From the NCBI RefSeq assembly GCF_000970285.1, contig NZ_CP009516.1, positions 1,219,036-1,283,035 of the forward strand: a stretch of DNA of 64,000 nucleotides. The letters are read 5' to 3'. Positions 53,971 to 63,828 of the stretch are shown piece after piece; within the stretch, counting starts at the first letter, position 1, and each line of letters begins with the position of its first letter. The notes under the pieces were generated by a model that made no database searches, was not told the origin of the DNA, and saw nothing but the letters and a program-made list of their open reading frames with translations. Both the position numbers and the translations under genes were made by a program. Source of the DNA: Methanosarcina horonobensis HB-1 = JCM 15518. GTDB lineage: Archaea > Halobacteriota > Methanosarcinia > Methanosarcinales > Methanosarcinaceae.

Positions 53971-56058
53971 ATGAGAAACAAATTCTTTTCGGTAGCGTTA
54001 GCTCTTTTATTTTTGGTCTTTGTCTCGGCCATAGCATCAGCCGGACAGGAAATTCTGGTTACATCATATGGTGAAAAAGGTTTCAATCCCGCTATTTATG
54101 ATGACAAAATTGTTTGGACATATAATGCTTACGGAGACGTTGTTTACATGCGAAATCTGTCTACAGGCAAAGAAATACAAATAACAGATCAGTCAGGTTC
54201 TCCACCTTCTATTTACGGCGATAGAGTTGTATGGGAATATACAGGAAGTATCTATCTGTACAATACTTCCTCAGGAATTAAAACCCGGCTCGTAGCTGCA
54301 GATTCGGTAAACGAGGGAAAAATAGAGTATTTGAGTATTTATGGTGATAAGGTAGTGTGGGAAGACAATCGCGATCAAAATTATAGCAGTGAAAACTGGA
54401 ATATCTATGTTTACGATCTATCGACTTCCAGGGAAACTCGAGTTACGTCTACTCCCATTACTACCCGCACTTTTGCAACTGAGGAGGTTGCCATCTACGG
54501 AGACAGGATAGTCTGGCTGGGTGATCGAATTGACAATGGGACCACACTGGACGACATCTATATGTACAATCTCTCCACTTCCGTTGAAACTCGAGTTACC
54601 ACGAGCGGATTAGCATCCAGTCCTAAAATCTACGGTGACAGGATAGTGTATATGGATTGGCGCAGTGGAAATTCCAGTATTTATCTATATAATATATCTA
54701 CTTCCGTTGAAACTCAAGTCACTAAGAGCGAATCAGATCATTCAATTTCTGCGTTCTACGGTGACAGGATAGTATGGGAGGATTATCGCAATGGAAACTG
54801 GGACATCTATATGTATGATCTTTCCACCTCCACAGAAACTCAGATAACAACCGATATTTCGGACCAGAGGAAGCCTGCTATCTACGGGAACAGGATAGTG
54901 TGGCAGGATTATCGTAATACTGATCTAAATAACTATTACTGCGAGATCTATATGTATGATTTTTCGGATAAACCTGTAATGCCCTTCGCTTCTTTTACCA
55001 CCAATGTTACATCTGGATATGGAAATGTACCATTAACAGTATTGTTCACTGACACCAGCACTGGTGGAGAGCCGACATCCTGGTACTGGGATTTCGGGGA
55101 CGGTACTAACTCAAAACATGCTCAAACAGCTACACACACATTCACGAAAACGGGAACATATGAAGTAATTCTGACAGCAACTAACTCCGCAGGCAGCACT
55201 ACTGTGAAGAAATCCAATTGTACTACTGTCACTTCTCCACAAGCACCTGTAGCTGATTTCTTTTCTCCAGAGGTGGAATCTATATATGGGGAGTCAATTT
55301 CAACAAATGAAACTGTATCGTTTACCGATAACAGTACAGGATCGCCCACATCATGGCTCTGGGATTTTGGAGACGGTGTCACTTCAACAGCCCGGAATCC
55401 AGCACATACATACAATGCTATGGGTGGATACACAGTCAATTTAACTGTAACCAATTCTATTGGCATCGACACTACAGGCAAATATGGTTATGTACTCGTC
55501 GGAATCACCGACACGTCTGCATCTCCGGCACACTTCTCATCAAATATAACAAATGGCAGTGCACCACTCACAGTTATATTTCATGATGATGATGCAGGTA
55601 TAATCGACCCAATCTGGCGGGACTGGGATTTTGGTGATGGTGTTACTCAATCTTACGGAGTGGACAATAACGCATCAGCAACCCCATATGCAACCCATGT
55701 ATATGAAAAACCAGGAAAATATACCGTAACTTTATATATGGACAATCGCGGCGGATTATCCATCATGACAAAGCATAATTACATCACGGTCACAGACCCG
55801 AATATGCCACTGGCAGATTTCTCTGCAAATATTACTTCGGGTCCGGCACCTTTAGTTGTGTTATTCACCGATACCAGTACCGGCCCAGCCCCTACTTCCT
55901 GGCTCTGGGATTTTGGCGATGGCATCGATTCAAAACGTACCATGAATGCAACACATACTTTTACTAATCCTGGTGTGTACGACGTTACTTTAACAGTGAC
56001 AAACAGAGAAGGGAATAATACGATGAAAAAATCAAGCTATATAACCGTCACAAATTGA
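53971..56058 (+). CDS. Secreted beta-propeller/PKD surface protein
   Basis: 695 residues from ATG 53971, preceded by GTGGGG. Signal peptide (NKFFSVALALLFLVFVSAIASAG). Residues about 30-335 form a TolB-like propeller with the repeated xIYGDRIVWxD and YDLSTSxETxIT motifs; about 340-695 hold four PKD domains, each with a W[DY]WDFGDG-type signature (SWYWDFGDG, SWLWDFGDG, RDWDFGDG, SWLWDFGDG). No membrane anchor or PGF-CTERM signal is seen at the C-terminus (ends SSYITVTN). PKD and YVTN-type propellers make up Methanosarcina cell-surface proteins; adhesion or sheath roles are likely. Confidence 0.92.
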   Translation: MRNKFFSVALALLFLVFVSAIASAGQEILVTSYGEKGFNPAIYDDKIVWTYNAYGDVVYMRNLSTGKEIQITDQSGSPPSIYGDRVVWEYTGSIYLYNTSSGIKTRLVAADSVNEGKIEYLSIYGDKVVWEDNRDQNYSSENWNIYVYDLSTSRETRVTSTPITTRTFATEEVAIYGDRIVWLGDRIDNGTTLDDIYMYNLSTSVETRVTTSGLASSPKIYGDRIVYMDWRSGNSSIYLYNISTSVETQVTKSESDHSISAFYGDRIVWEDYRNGNWDIYMYDLSTSTETQITTDISDQRKPAIYGNRIVWQDYRNTDLNNYYCEIYMYDFSDKPVMPFASFTTNVTSGYGNVPLTVLFTDTSTGGEPTSWYWDFGDGTNSKHAQTATHTFTKTGTYEVILTATNSAGSTTVKKSNCTTVTSPQAPVADFFSPEVESIYGESISTNETVSFTDNSTGSPTSWLWDFGDGVTSTARNPAHTYNAMGGYTVNLTVTNSIGIDTTGKYGYVLVGITDTSASPAHFSSNITNGSAPLTVIFHDDDAGIIDPIWRDWDFGDGVTQSYGVDNNASATPYATHVYEKPGKYTVTLYMDNRGGLSIMTKHNYITVTDPNMPLADFSANITSGPAPLVVLFTDTSTGPAPTSWLWDFGDGIDSKRTMNATHTFTNPGVYDVTLTVTNREGNNTMKKSSYITVTN

Positions 56059-56097
56059 AATCTTAGGGACTACTTCCGGAAACTTAACTCAGTTTCA

Positions 56098-56180
56098 TAC
56101 CAGCCCCCGAAAATAACCCTTGAAGCGGCAGTTGAGACTGCAAAAATGATGATTATAGTATCGGGAGCATGCAGGTAAGT
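56098..56180 (-). repeat. 3' end relic of the tadC-like gene (copy 2 of 3)
   Basis: On the minus strand this reads IIIIFAVSTAASRVIFGG, against ITVIIFAVSTAASRIVFSGLV at the end of the intact gene at 57833. Similarity covers about 83 bp, same orientation. Lies 40 bp after the stop of the 53971 gene. Confidence 0.85.
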
Positions 56181-56240
56181 AGTAATTGTTTGGGAACTTG
56201 AAAAAAGGATATCCATAGATGAGAAGTCGAATTTTCTTTT

Positions 56241-57496
56241 TTACTTAGTTCTCAAAAATTTAAAGTCTTTTTTTGTTAGACTTAACAATCTCGCTGCCTG
56301 CCTATAATTTACTTTGTCTTGTTTTCTCCTATACAGGAATACTCCAAATAAACAGACTATACCACTAACTACTTCAAACCCGGGCATGCTTTTATTTTTT
56401 TCTATCTGGGATTGCTGTTCATCATTCGATCCCATATCTTCTCCTGAAACGGTACACATATAAATGTCAACCGTTGAATTGTTATCAGATGTTCGATTGT
56501 CACTACTCCATACTATCCTGTTATCGTAGACAGCAAGATAATAGATAAAATCTCTACTGATGGAAATTCGAGTTCCATTGGAAGTTGAGAGATCGTACAT
56601 GTAGATATGAAAGTTCAGGTCTCCATCGGGCTGCAGGTCTTCGGCGGATGGCCAGTCCAGCCACATTATCCTGTCACCATAGATGGCAAGAGTACCGTAG
56701 GTGGTATGAGTACCGTTTGCAGTCTCATTGGTGGTGATCTTAGTTTCTTTTTTTGTAGAGAGGTCGTACATGTAAATATTACATTTTCCCTCCCTCTCAT
56801 CGTAATAAACGATCCTGTCACCGTAGATCGCAGGAAGTACTGCTGATCCGCTGGTGGTGATTCGGGTTTCTGTAGAAGTGGAGAGGTCGTACATATAGAT
56901 ATCAGAGTATCAGAGGAATCCATTGCGCCAATCGTGATAAACTATTTTATCACCGTAAATGGCAGGAATTGCTGCTGATCCATTGGTAGTTATTCGAGTC
57001 TCCTTATCTGTAGAGAGATCATACATATAAATATCATTTCCAGCAAGCTCGTTCAAATACACTAATCTATCTCCATAGATAGAGGTATATATTCCATTCC
57101 ACTGGTAGAAACCCGAGTTTCATTATTAGTGGAGAGGTTATACAGGTAAATACCACTCATTTCACCGCTCATATTACAATACACTATCCTGTCACCATAG
57201 ATTTTGGGATTGAGCGCTAATCCGCTGGTGGTAATCTTAATTTCCTTTTTTGTAGAAAGATCGTATATGTAGATGTCAGAGAGTTCGGTTTCATTACGCC
57301 AATCCATATACACTATCCTGTCACCGTAGATGTCAGGAAAACTCGCTGATCCGCTGGTGGTGATCTTAGTTTCATTGATCATGGGCGAAGTGCTTTGAGT
57401 GGTAGCTGCTGATGCCGTGGATGATGCGAGAATTAAAAATAGCATCAATATTGTTGATGTCAATAATATTGAATATAAAGTTTCATTAGTTTTCAT
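56241..57496 (-). pseudogene. PGF-CTERM beta-propeller surface protein, disrupted
   Basis: From ATG 57496: signal peptide (LYSILLTSTILMLFLILASS), then propeller blades (IYGDRIVYMDWRNE, IYDLSTKKEIKITTSG). The frame shifts near 57085; continuing in the other frame one reads SIYGDRLVYLNELAGNDIY and further blades. A TGA interrupts near 56908-56912, after which YSDIYMYDLSTSTETRITTSG resumes in the same frame to the stop at 56241. The C-terminus carries MPGFEVVSGIVCLFGVFLY and a basic RRK, a PGF-CTERM archaeosortase signal. So this was a lipid- or wall-anchored surface protein, with at least one frameshift and one nonsense change. Confidence 0.85.
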
Positions 57497-57832
57497 AATA
57501 CCTCTTTATTTATTTTATAATTAAATGCTAAAATCTTACAACAAATTTAAAGATTTTTATTTATGCTCAACATTTATAAAATTTGTAAAACAAAGAGGAT
57601 TTGTTATAGGGAATAGTAGTATAGAGGCTGACCTGCTAAAAAACAAGGATATCTAGGCCAAAAATTTGGTGTCAAGTCTAACGTCTCCTTTCATTACAAA
57701 TTTTAAAAAGCCATCAAATAGAAAATTCGATGTCAATAGACCGATTTCATGTACTACAGAAACTTGATTTCGAATTTATAACAAATTTGGGATACTGCCG
57801 CTATTTGACTTCAGATTTATTTTTGTCACTTT
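57497..57832. other. Intergenic region between propeller pseudogene and tadC-like gene
   Basis: 336 bp, AT-rich, no gene. Holds the promoter of the (broken) surface gene on the minus strand and the DNA after the tadC-like stop. Confidence 0.4.
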
Positions 57833-59770
57833 TTACACCAGCCCGCTAAAAACAATCCTTGAAGCAGCAGTTGAGACCGCAAAGATAATTACTGTAATAG
57901 GTAGCATACAGGCGAGGTCGTACTTTAACTGCGCCCGTTCTCCTCCGTATTCTATGGCTCCTGCAAAGCGGGTAAGGATTGCACTGATAAGGACAATGTA
58001 AACCCCTATTGCAAGCAAGAACTGATCCGGGGGAATGGACTGCGAGAAAGTTTCAGGTTGTATTTCTACGGGCATTCCGGAAAGGTCTGCAGGTACCCTG
58101 TTTATTCTTTCTGCGACCTGGTTTAAGATTTTTGTAATTACCTCGGAAAGGGCAAGGGTGATTCCTGCAATAAGGGGCGCAAAAATCGCAGCGGTAGTAC
58201 GCATTGTTGAGGTAACGTCATAGAGGGAATGCCTGATGCGCTCTTCTACGGCACTGAGTTCTTTTAAATGATCTGCGAGCTTGATAATTGAAGCTCCTGC
58301 AGCTTCGTGGTTTTTATGGACGCTTTCCGTAAAGAGGAGCATTGTGTTTCTTATCCTCTCGGAATATATGTGCCTGAAAGCCCCAAATTCTTCATCAAAA
58401 ATGGCATCTTTAAGGTTTGTCCTCATACTGAGCAGGTTCATGGAAATTTCCTCGTAGGCTTCCCCTATTTTTGAGCCTTCCATGGTTCTGGCAGTATGGG
58501 CAAAGGCTTCTTCAGGGGCTTTCCCTTCCGAAATCCTTCTGCCGAGCACAAAGAGGGAGTCTGCAAATTCCTGCTCCATCTGTTTTATCCGGTCTCTTAT
58601 TTTCTTGTAAGGAAGAGATGAGAAGTACAGGTAAATTGAGATCCCAGCGGTGCCGCCCGCAACTAAAGGAAGGGCTGGAAGGAGGTATCCTCCAAGAGGG
58701 GCTGTGGAGACTATCCTACCAGGGTTTCCCGAAGCTAGAAGAAGATATCCCAGAGGGGCTGTCAGGATACAGACCAGGGCCCCAGTGAGTATGGCAAAGC
58801 ACCTCTTCTGTTTTATGTCTGCAAGGTCTGGATGAGTATCCGGGATTTGCCTCGATATGAAAGCAACAGGCCTCTGCATCAGGATATATTCTGAGTAGAC
58901 TGCTGCAAGGAGTGGAAAAACAAAGTCATAAAGGAGGACTAGGTCCGTAATCTCGGGTTTCATCCCTACAACCGTGACCGCAGGCAGGAGAGCGACTAGG
59001 GCAAGAGGGATCAGTATGAAAATTGAGTACAGCACATAGCTTGGGGTCTTCAGTTTTGCCGCAAAAGCTTCCATTAGATTTTCGGTTCCTTCAAGGCTGA
59101 TATCGAGAGCGCGGTTCAAAGTAATAACTCTCTGGGCTTCATCGGGTTCGGCTGTCGAACTCTTGATCAGGTGCAGGGAACGTTTGAAGTATTCGCTGTT
59201 TCTGCCCCAAAGGTCGGCAAAAGAGAGAAGGGCATCATCCATGCTGCTGTAGAGCCTCAAATTCAGATCCCAGGTCAGTTTTTTTAAATCTGTTGCAAGC
59301 GGCCTCTCAGAGTTCTGGGCTGCGAAAAGTACGGCGCGTTCGAGGTTCGGGACAAGTTTCATTGACATGATGATATAGCTCAGGATTTCCGGGATATCTC
59401 CAAGGGAGGAGATTTTCATAAACCTTGCTTTTATCTTCACATACTCGCTTAAGTAGCAAAGGACTATCAGCGGAATGACAAAAGTCAGGGTTCCCATTAT
59501 GAAAAGAGTCCTGGGATCGAAACTTCTGGAAAGAAGCAGGAAAAGGTCTATCCCGAGCAGCAGAATTAAAGTCACAGATGTGCCCATGTAAGAAAACAGT
59601 ACAGTCTCAAAGGCTTCCAGGTCAAAGCCTGTAAACCTGAGGGCATCCCGGTATTCAGGACTTACGCTTTTTTCACATTTCCTGCTGAAGGTTTGAAGGT
59701 CCGGAATAGCCCATCCCCATTGCCTTGCTGTGGTTTTGCAGGCTCTCACGTACCAGCCGCTTTCTTCCAT
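57833..59770 (-). CDS. TadC/FlaJ-like type II/IV secretion membrane protein
   Basis: A protein of 645 residues with two T2SF (GspF) domains in tandem (about 100-310 and 400-600) and some eight or nine hydrophobic segments (for example VTLILLLGIDLFLLL, LFIMGTLTFVIPLIVLCYL, FVFPLLAAVYSEYIL, LPITVIIFAVSTAAS). The cytoplasmic helical domains contain KLVPNLERAVLFAAQNSERPLA and GRRISEGKAPEEAFAHTARTM, the charged motifs of archaeal TadC/FlaJ proteins. It lies 12 bp after the ATPase gene in the same direction, forming the usual motor/platform pair of an archaeal type IV pilus-like system. No pilin gene is recognised in the window. Confidence 0.93.
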   Translation of the reverse strand: MEESGWYVRACKTTARQWGWAIPDLQTFSRKCEKSVSPEYRDALRFTGFDLEAFETVLFSYMGTSVTLILLLGIDLFLLLSRSFDPRTLFIMGTLTFVIPLIVLCYLSEYVKIKARFMKISSLGDIPEILSYIIMSMKLVPNLERAVLFAAQNSERPLATDLKKLTWDLNLRLYSSMDDALLSFADLWGRNSEYFKRSLHLIKSSTAEPDEAQRVITLNRALDISLEGTENLMEAFAAKLKTPSYVLYSIFILIPLALVALLPAVTVVGMKPEITDLVLLYDFVFPLLAAVYSEYILMQRPVAFISRQIPDTHPDLADIKQKRCFAILTGALVCILTAPLGYLLLASGNPGRIVSTAPLGGYLLPALPLVAGGTAGISIYLYFSSLPYKKIRDRIKQMEQEFADSLFVLGRRISEGKAPEEAFAHTARTMEGSKIGEAYEEISMNLLSMRTNLKDAIFDEEFGAFRHIYSERIRNTMLLFTESVHKNHEAAGASIIKLADHLKELSAVEERIRHSLYDVTSTMRTTAAIFAPLIAGITLALSEVITKILNQVAERINRVPADLSGMPVEIQPETFSQSIPPDQFLLAIGVYIVLISAILTRFAGAIEYGGERAQLKYDLACMLPITVIIFAVSTAASRIVFSGLV

Positions 59771-59782
59771 TTTCCCGATCCC

Positions 59783-62608
59783 TCAGGTAGTTACTTTTAT
59801 TTTCGGAGACTGTTTTTCTCCTGATAGGTGTTTTTCTCCAGGTAGATGTTTTCCTATCATCTGGTTTTCTATCCTGGCTCTCTCCCTGACATAATTTTCA
59901 AACCAGACTTCCCATTGCCTGTATAGCTCTTCGAGATAGACTTCCGAGCTGGACTCAGGGTCATTTTCAAAACAAGACACATTACTTATTTTATCGCCTG
60001 GTTCTGCTCTCTTATCATCTTTAGTCCTGGTATTTGCTTTAATGGAGTCTGAAAGCAGCCAGAACATATTATTAGCCTCACTTACGGCTTCGGCTTCAAG
60101 CAGGAATGGTATGTGAACTCCTTCAACTGCAATCTTTTCTTTTATTCTCGCTCTGAGTTCAATATTTTTCAGAGCGGTATCAATAGTAATTCCCCATTTC
60201 CGGGCAATTTTCCCTATAAGTTCTGACTGACCCTGTTCAAGAGCCTCTCCTGCAAGCAGACAATCCTGAGAGGGATCATAATACATGATATCGTTAAAGA
60301 TTTCGGAAGGTTCAAGCCTTTCTATACATGCGCAGGTAATTTCCGCAATCCTGCTGACCCTTTTTACTTTTCTCATGCTGCCTCCTGGCCTGATTCCTGA
60401 GCAGATTATCACAGCATCTGTCGCCTTAAAAGATGCAGGAGGGACTCCAAGGGTGTGTACAACTCTCTCGTAAACATTTTCAACGGATGATCCGTGGATG
60501 GTACCTATAACTGAGTTTCCGGCATTTCCTACTTGCATGGCTTCGTAGAGTACTTTTACTTCCGGTCCTCGAACCTCTCCCAGCACCAGAGAAGAACTCC
60601 CAAGCCTCAGAGCAGCTCGAAGCGCGGTTTCAGGACTCATTTCTGCCCCGGACTTCAGGACCGAAGATTGGGAACTCATACCCTGCACTTTCCAGCCCAG
60701 CTCCTGAAGCTCTTCTGTAGGGAGCTCGTGGGTGTCTTCGATTGTCAGGATTCTGTACTTCTGAGGGATTTCAAGCAGCATTGCAGACAAAAGAGATGTT
60801 TTTCCGGCTCCCACCTCTCCTGCAACAAGGACAGACGCCTGCCCGTCCATAAGGAAACTTAAAAACCCTGCTGCAAAAGGAGAAATCGAACCTGTATTGA
60901 TCAGTTTCGGCAGGGTCCAGGGTGTGAGGGAATGTTTTCGGAAGGCATATGCAAGCCCGTTTGCGCTGAGAGGGTCTCCTATTACGGATACTCTTACTCC
61001 GAAAGCCTCAAGGTTAAGTTCAAGTACAGGGATGGCTTCACCAAAAGGCCGGCCGCTAATGGTCCTGAACCTTGAGACAAGGGCGTCAAGGTCGTCCTGC
61101 GAGAGAAAAACATTGCTCGTACACTCCTCCCCTTCCATCACAACATGCACGGGGTTTGTATCGGCAGGGGCATTGATGTATACATCCGTTATCCTGGCAT
61201 CGGAAAGGAGGTCTTCTACGATCCCCAGCCCGTTCGTATACCTTGCAAGGAGGTCGGCATAGCTTTCAAGCTCATCCGGGCTGCAGGCTTTCCCGCTTTC
61301 CAGAAGTTCTTTGCCCAGCATGTCTTTTGCCATGCGTTTGAAATACTCCCTGGCTCCGGCCGGGTCTGCAAAAGCAAGGTCTTTTGGCCTGTGCCGGATC
61401 ATTTTTCTCCTTACTTTCTCAAGCAGCCTGAGTTCTTCCTGCCGAAGATTATATTCGGGGGGTCTGATTATGTAAAGTCTTTCCGGCCTGTCGGTGTAGC
61501 AGTAAATAGAGATCTCAAGGTTTCTTCCTTCACTGCCATTTATGTCATAACATTCGAGAAATTCGGTATTCTCGGGAGCTTCGGTGTAAATTCTCGAACT
61601 GGAAAAAGGCGGCCTGACATAAGATTTGATCCTGCTTTCGTAGTCGAAAAAGGTATCTATGAAATCTATGGAATTTGTGAAATTTGTGGAGTTATTTGCA
61701 AATTTTCCTATTTTCTTCTTTTCCTCACCCAAAACTGAATGTGGAACCATATTGAATAGAAAGATTCTGGATGAAATGATTCTGGATGGAAAGATTCCGG
61801 ATAGAGATGCAGTAGTTGCTTCTCCCGAAGTGTTTCCTATCAGGCTTTCGGTTTTCTTTCCTGCTTTTTCTTCTGTTTTTAGTTTTAACTTTGGTTTTTT
61901 CCCTGCTTTTTCTTCCGAATGGTTTACCTTTTGTTTTTCGTCTTCCAAACCTTCTAACCAGCCCGGTACCGAACAATAGCCGGACTTTTTGATAACAGGA
62001 ATAACAGAAACTTCAGGAAAGCAGGACATTTTCTCTTCAATTTCATTCAGGATGCGGCAGAAGCCTTCAGAACATACAGAGCAGAGAGAGGCAGCATCAG
62101 GATCTCTTGCGGGTATTTTTCCATTAGTTATTTCCCTAAGCTTCAGCCTGGCTTTTAGAGGATCAGTTTCCACGATTTCGGCAAGAGAAGCAATTACTCC
62201 TTTTCTTTCAAGCTCACACTTTCTTTTCTCCTGCCGGGTGCATGCTTCGGGAGTAACTTCAATGCTCCTGTACGCTGCAATAGTGCCCTTAAAGCTTGCC
62301 AGAGCATAAAGCAGGGACAGGGATTTTCCTTCGTAATCCCGTTCATAAAGCTTTGAGAGTACAAGACAGTCGGCATGAATCTCTTTTTGCAGGATGCCGA
62401 AGATGTTTTTTCTGCAGTGTGAATCGTTTAGCGAAGATTCTGCTTCACATTCCCTGCAGTTGATTACAATTGTTTTCCTATTTTTTGTCTGCTTTATCCT
62501 GTGAGGACAGTTTCCCTCTTCCTCTTTCTTTTTCCCCTGAAGTATGCTCGGATTGAAGTTTCTAACCGTTTCCTGCAGGCTGCTGGCTGTTTCCTGAAGT
62601 TTAAGCAT
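59783..62608 (-). CDS. Type II/IV secretion ATPase (FlaI/TadA/GspE family) with Cys-containing N-terminal extension
   Basis: A protein of 941 residues, longer than the 500-650 usual for archaeal family members. The first 300 or so residues form a poorly conserved extension with Cys clusters CREC...SHC (about 50-65) and CSVCSEGFC (about 175-185), and a K/E-rich low-complexity stretch around 230-260. The ATPase core begins near residue 370; Walker A is VAGEVGAGKTSLL (about 597-609), Walker B SSLVLGEVRGPE (about 670) and the His box GTIHGSSVENVYERV. A variable C-terminal region follows (about 780-941). It powers assembly with the TadC-like protein encoded 12 bp downstream. Its first codons and upstream DNA have a copy at 38345-38510. 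Confidence 0.93.
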   Translation of the reverse strand: MLKLQETASSLQETVRNFNPSILQGKKKEEEGNCPHRIKQTKNRKTIVINCRECEAESSLNDSHCRKNIFGILQKEIHADCLVLSKLYERDYEGKSLSLLYALASFKGTIAAYRSIEVTPEACTRQEKRKCELERKGVIASLAEIVETDPLKARLKLREITNGKIPARDPDAASLCSVCSEGFCRILNEIEEKMSCFPEVSVIPVIKKSGYCSVPGWLEGLEDEKQKVNHSEEKAGKKPKLKLKTEEKAGKKTESLIGNTSGEATTASLSGIFPSRIISSRIFLFNMVPHSVLGEEKKKIGKFANNSTNFTNSIDFIDTFFDYESRIKSYVRPPFSSSRIYTEAPENTEFLECYDINGSEGRNLEISIYCYTDRPERLYIIRPPEYNLRQEELRLLEKVRRKMIRHRPKDLAFADPAGAREYFKRMAKDMLGKELLESGKACSPDELESYADLLARYTNGLGIVEDLLSDARITDVYINAPADTNPVHVVMEGEECTSNVFLSQDDLDALVSRFRTISGRPFGEAIPVLELNLEAFGVRVSVIGDPLSANGLAYAFRKHSLTPWTLPKLINTGSISPFAAGFLSFLMDGQASVLVAGEVGAGKTSLLSAMLLEIPQKYRILTIEDTHELPTEELQELGWKVQGMSSQSSVLKSGAEMSPETALRAALRLGSSSLVLGEVRGPEVKVLYEAMQVGNAGNSVIGTIHGSSVENVYERVVHTLGVPPASFKATDAVIICSGIRPGGSMRKVKRVSRIAEITCACIERLEPSEIFNDIMYYDPSQDCLLAGEALEQGQSELIGKIARKWGITIDTALKNIELRARIKEKIAVEGVHIPFLLEAEAVSEANNMFWLLSDSIKANTRTKDDKRAEPGDKISNVSCFENDPESSSEVYLEELYRQWEVWFENYVRERARIENQMIGKHLPGEKHLSGEKQSPKIKVTT

Positions 62609-63693
62609 AATATCCAGAATTCAAACCCCCATTTCTCCGGATACTTTATAGCTTAACTTTAAATGTATTAAAGATTTTCTATCAATATTTATCAATGAAT
62701 TTTTAAGTTTAATCTTGATTATCTATAGAAATATAACTTCCAGTTAGCCCTTATCCATGTTCTAATATTCGAGTTCAAGAAACACGATATGACAAAAAGT
62801 GGACATTTCAATACTCTACATGCCCGAAAACACTTCTCTTCTCCGGAAAAACCATTCTTTTAATTCACAACTAATTGGGCACCTCCATAAGTTGTCTACG
62901 TCCTTTCAAAAAAGAAGTCAATCTTAAGCGGAAGAAATGTCTTGAGAAAATTTGAGAAAATATCCTTATATGTTAGAAAAACATATTATAGAAATACGGA
63001 AAGTGAAAAAGGAAAAGTTGTACCAGTAATTTTGAACAGTCTCATAAAAACAGTCTTATAAAAAAGTGATTGAAATCAGAATAAGGAAAGTAATTAAGTA
63101 ATAGCGTTTTTTGGAAAGAACTGGAAGTCCTTTCCAGTTCTCTCCTTTTACCTTTCCGAAATTTATTCGTTTTTTGGAAAGGTTTATTGTACCGCCGTTT
63201 TTTCGTTTTTGTTTACTCCAGGGATGGAGTTGTTGGTGTCTTGATGTTATTTCTTCAAATTGTTCTGGCTTCACTATCTGTTGGGTGTCGTTTTTAAGTA
63301 TGTTTTTTGAAGACAGACTTGAAGACATTTTTGGAAAGACTTATTTATCTTGAATATTCCTGAATACGCTCTTTTTACTTCCTGTTTTGCCGTTTTTCTT
63401 TTTTGAAGGTGTCGACTTTGAGGTGTTGTCTAGAGATCTATACAGGCTATTTTTTATTTAAGGCGTGCTTATTAGGAGATTTATTGGAAATTGTATTTTT
63501 TCCTATTGTCAGGATTAATTCAGGCTAACTTTGGATTTTCTTGTTTTTATTCTGCCAATTGGTTGAGATCGATGGCGTTTTTCGCTGGAGGAAATTTATT
63601 TCGGTCTGTAAATGTATCCGCCTTCCGAATCGTTTTTCATTTCAGCCCCTGATCACAGGACACAGTCCTCCCTGCACTCAGGCCTTCGCTAGT
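62609..63693. other. Long intergenic region with a perfect hairpin
   Basis: About 1.1 kb. The first 75 bp (upstream of the ATPase) is duplicated at 38439-38510. At 63117-63141 a perfect inverted repeat, AGAACTGGAA (63117-63126) and TTCCAGTTCT (63132-63141), is followed by CTCCTTTT, and TTTTTTGGAAAG occurs both just before it and near 63170-63182; this looks like a terminator or the end of a small element. A minus-strand 90-codon frame (63056-63328) reads through the hairpin and is not believed. Otherwise AT-rich with no gene. Confidence 0.45.
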
Positions 63694-63828
63694 TTATGCT
63701 TCCTGTGTTGAAATAAGCCCGAAGAGTTTCAGGACTTTAGACTTCGAAGACGGGGCAAATTTGCGGTCTCTGAGAAGGAATCCGTGAAGAACCGGTTCAA
63801 GAGGCTTTTGCGGAACTGTTTCTTTCAT
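63694..63828 (-). CDS. Possible 44-residue protein
   Basis: ATG 63828 has GGTGA six bases upstream, a good archaeal ribosome binding site, and the frame (MKETVPQKPLEPVLHGFLL, then RDRKFAPSSKSKVLKLFGLI and a stop) is basic with normal codon use. No family is recognised. The isolated patch of higher G+C (63600-63830) in AT-rich surroundings supports coding or conserved function, but the ORF is short. Confidence 0.4.
   Translation of the reverse strand: MKETVPQKPLEPVLHGFLLRDRKFAPSSKSKVLKLFGLISTQEA

Noticed and set aside
63056-63328. 90-codon minus-strand frame
   Set aside because: Reads through a perfect inverted repeat and low-complexity DNA; no ribosome binding site.
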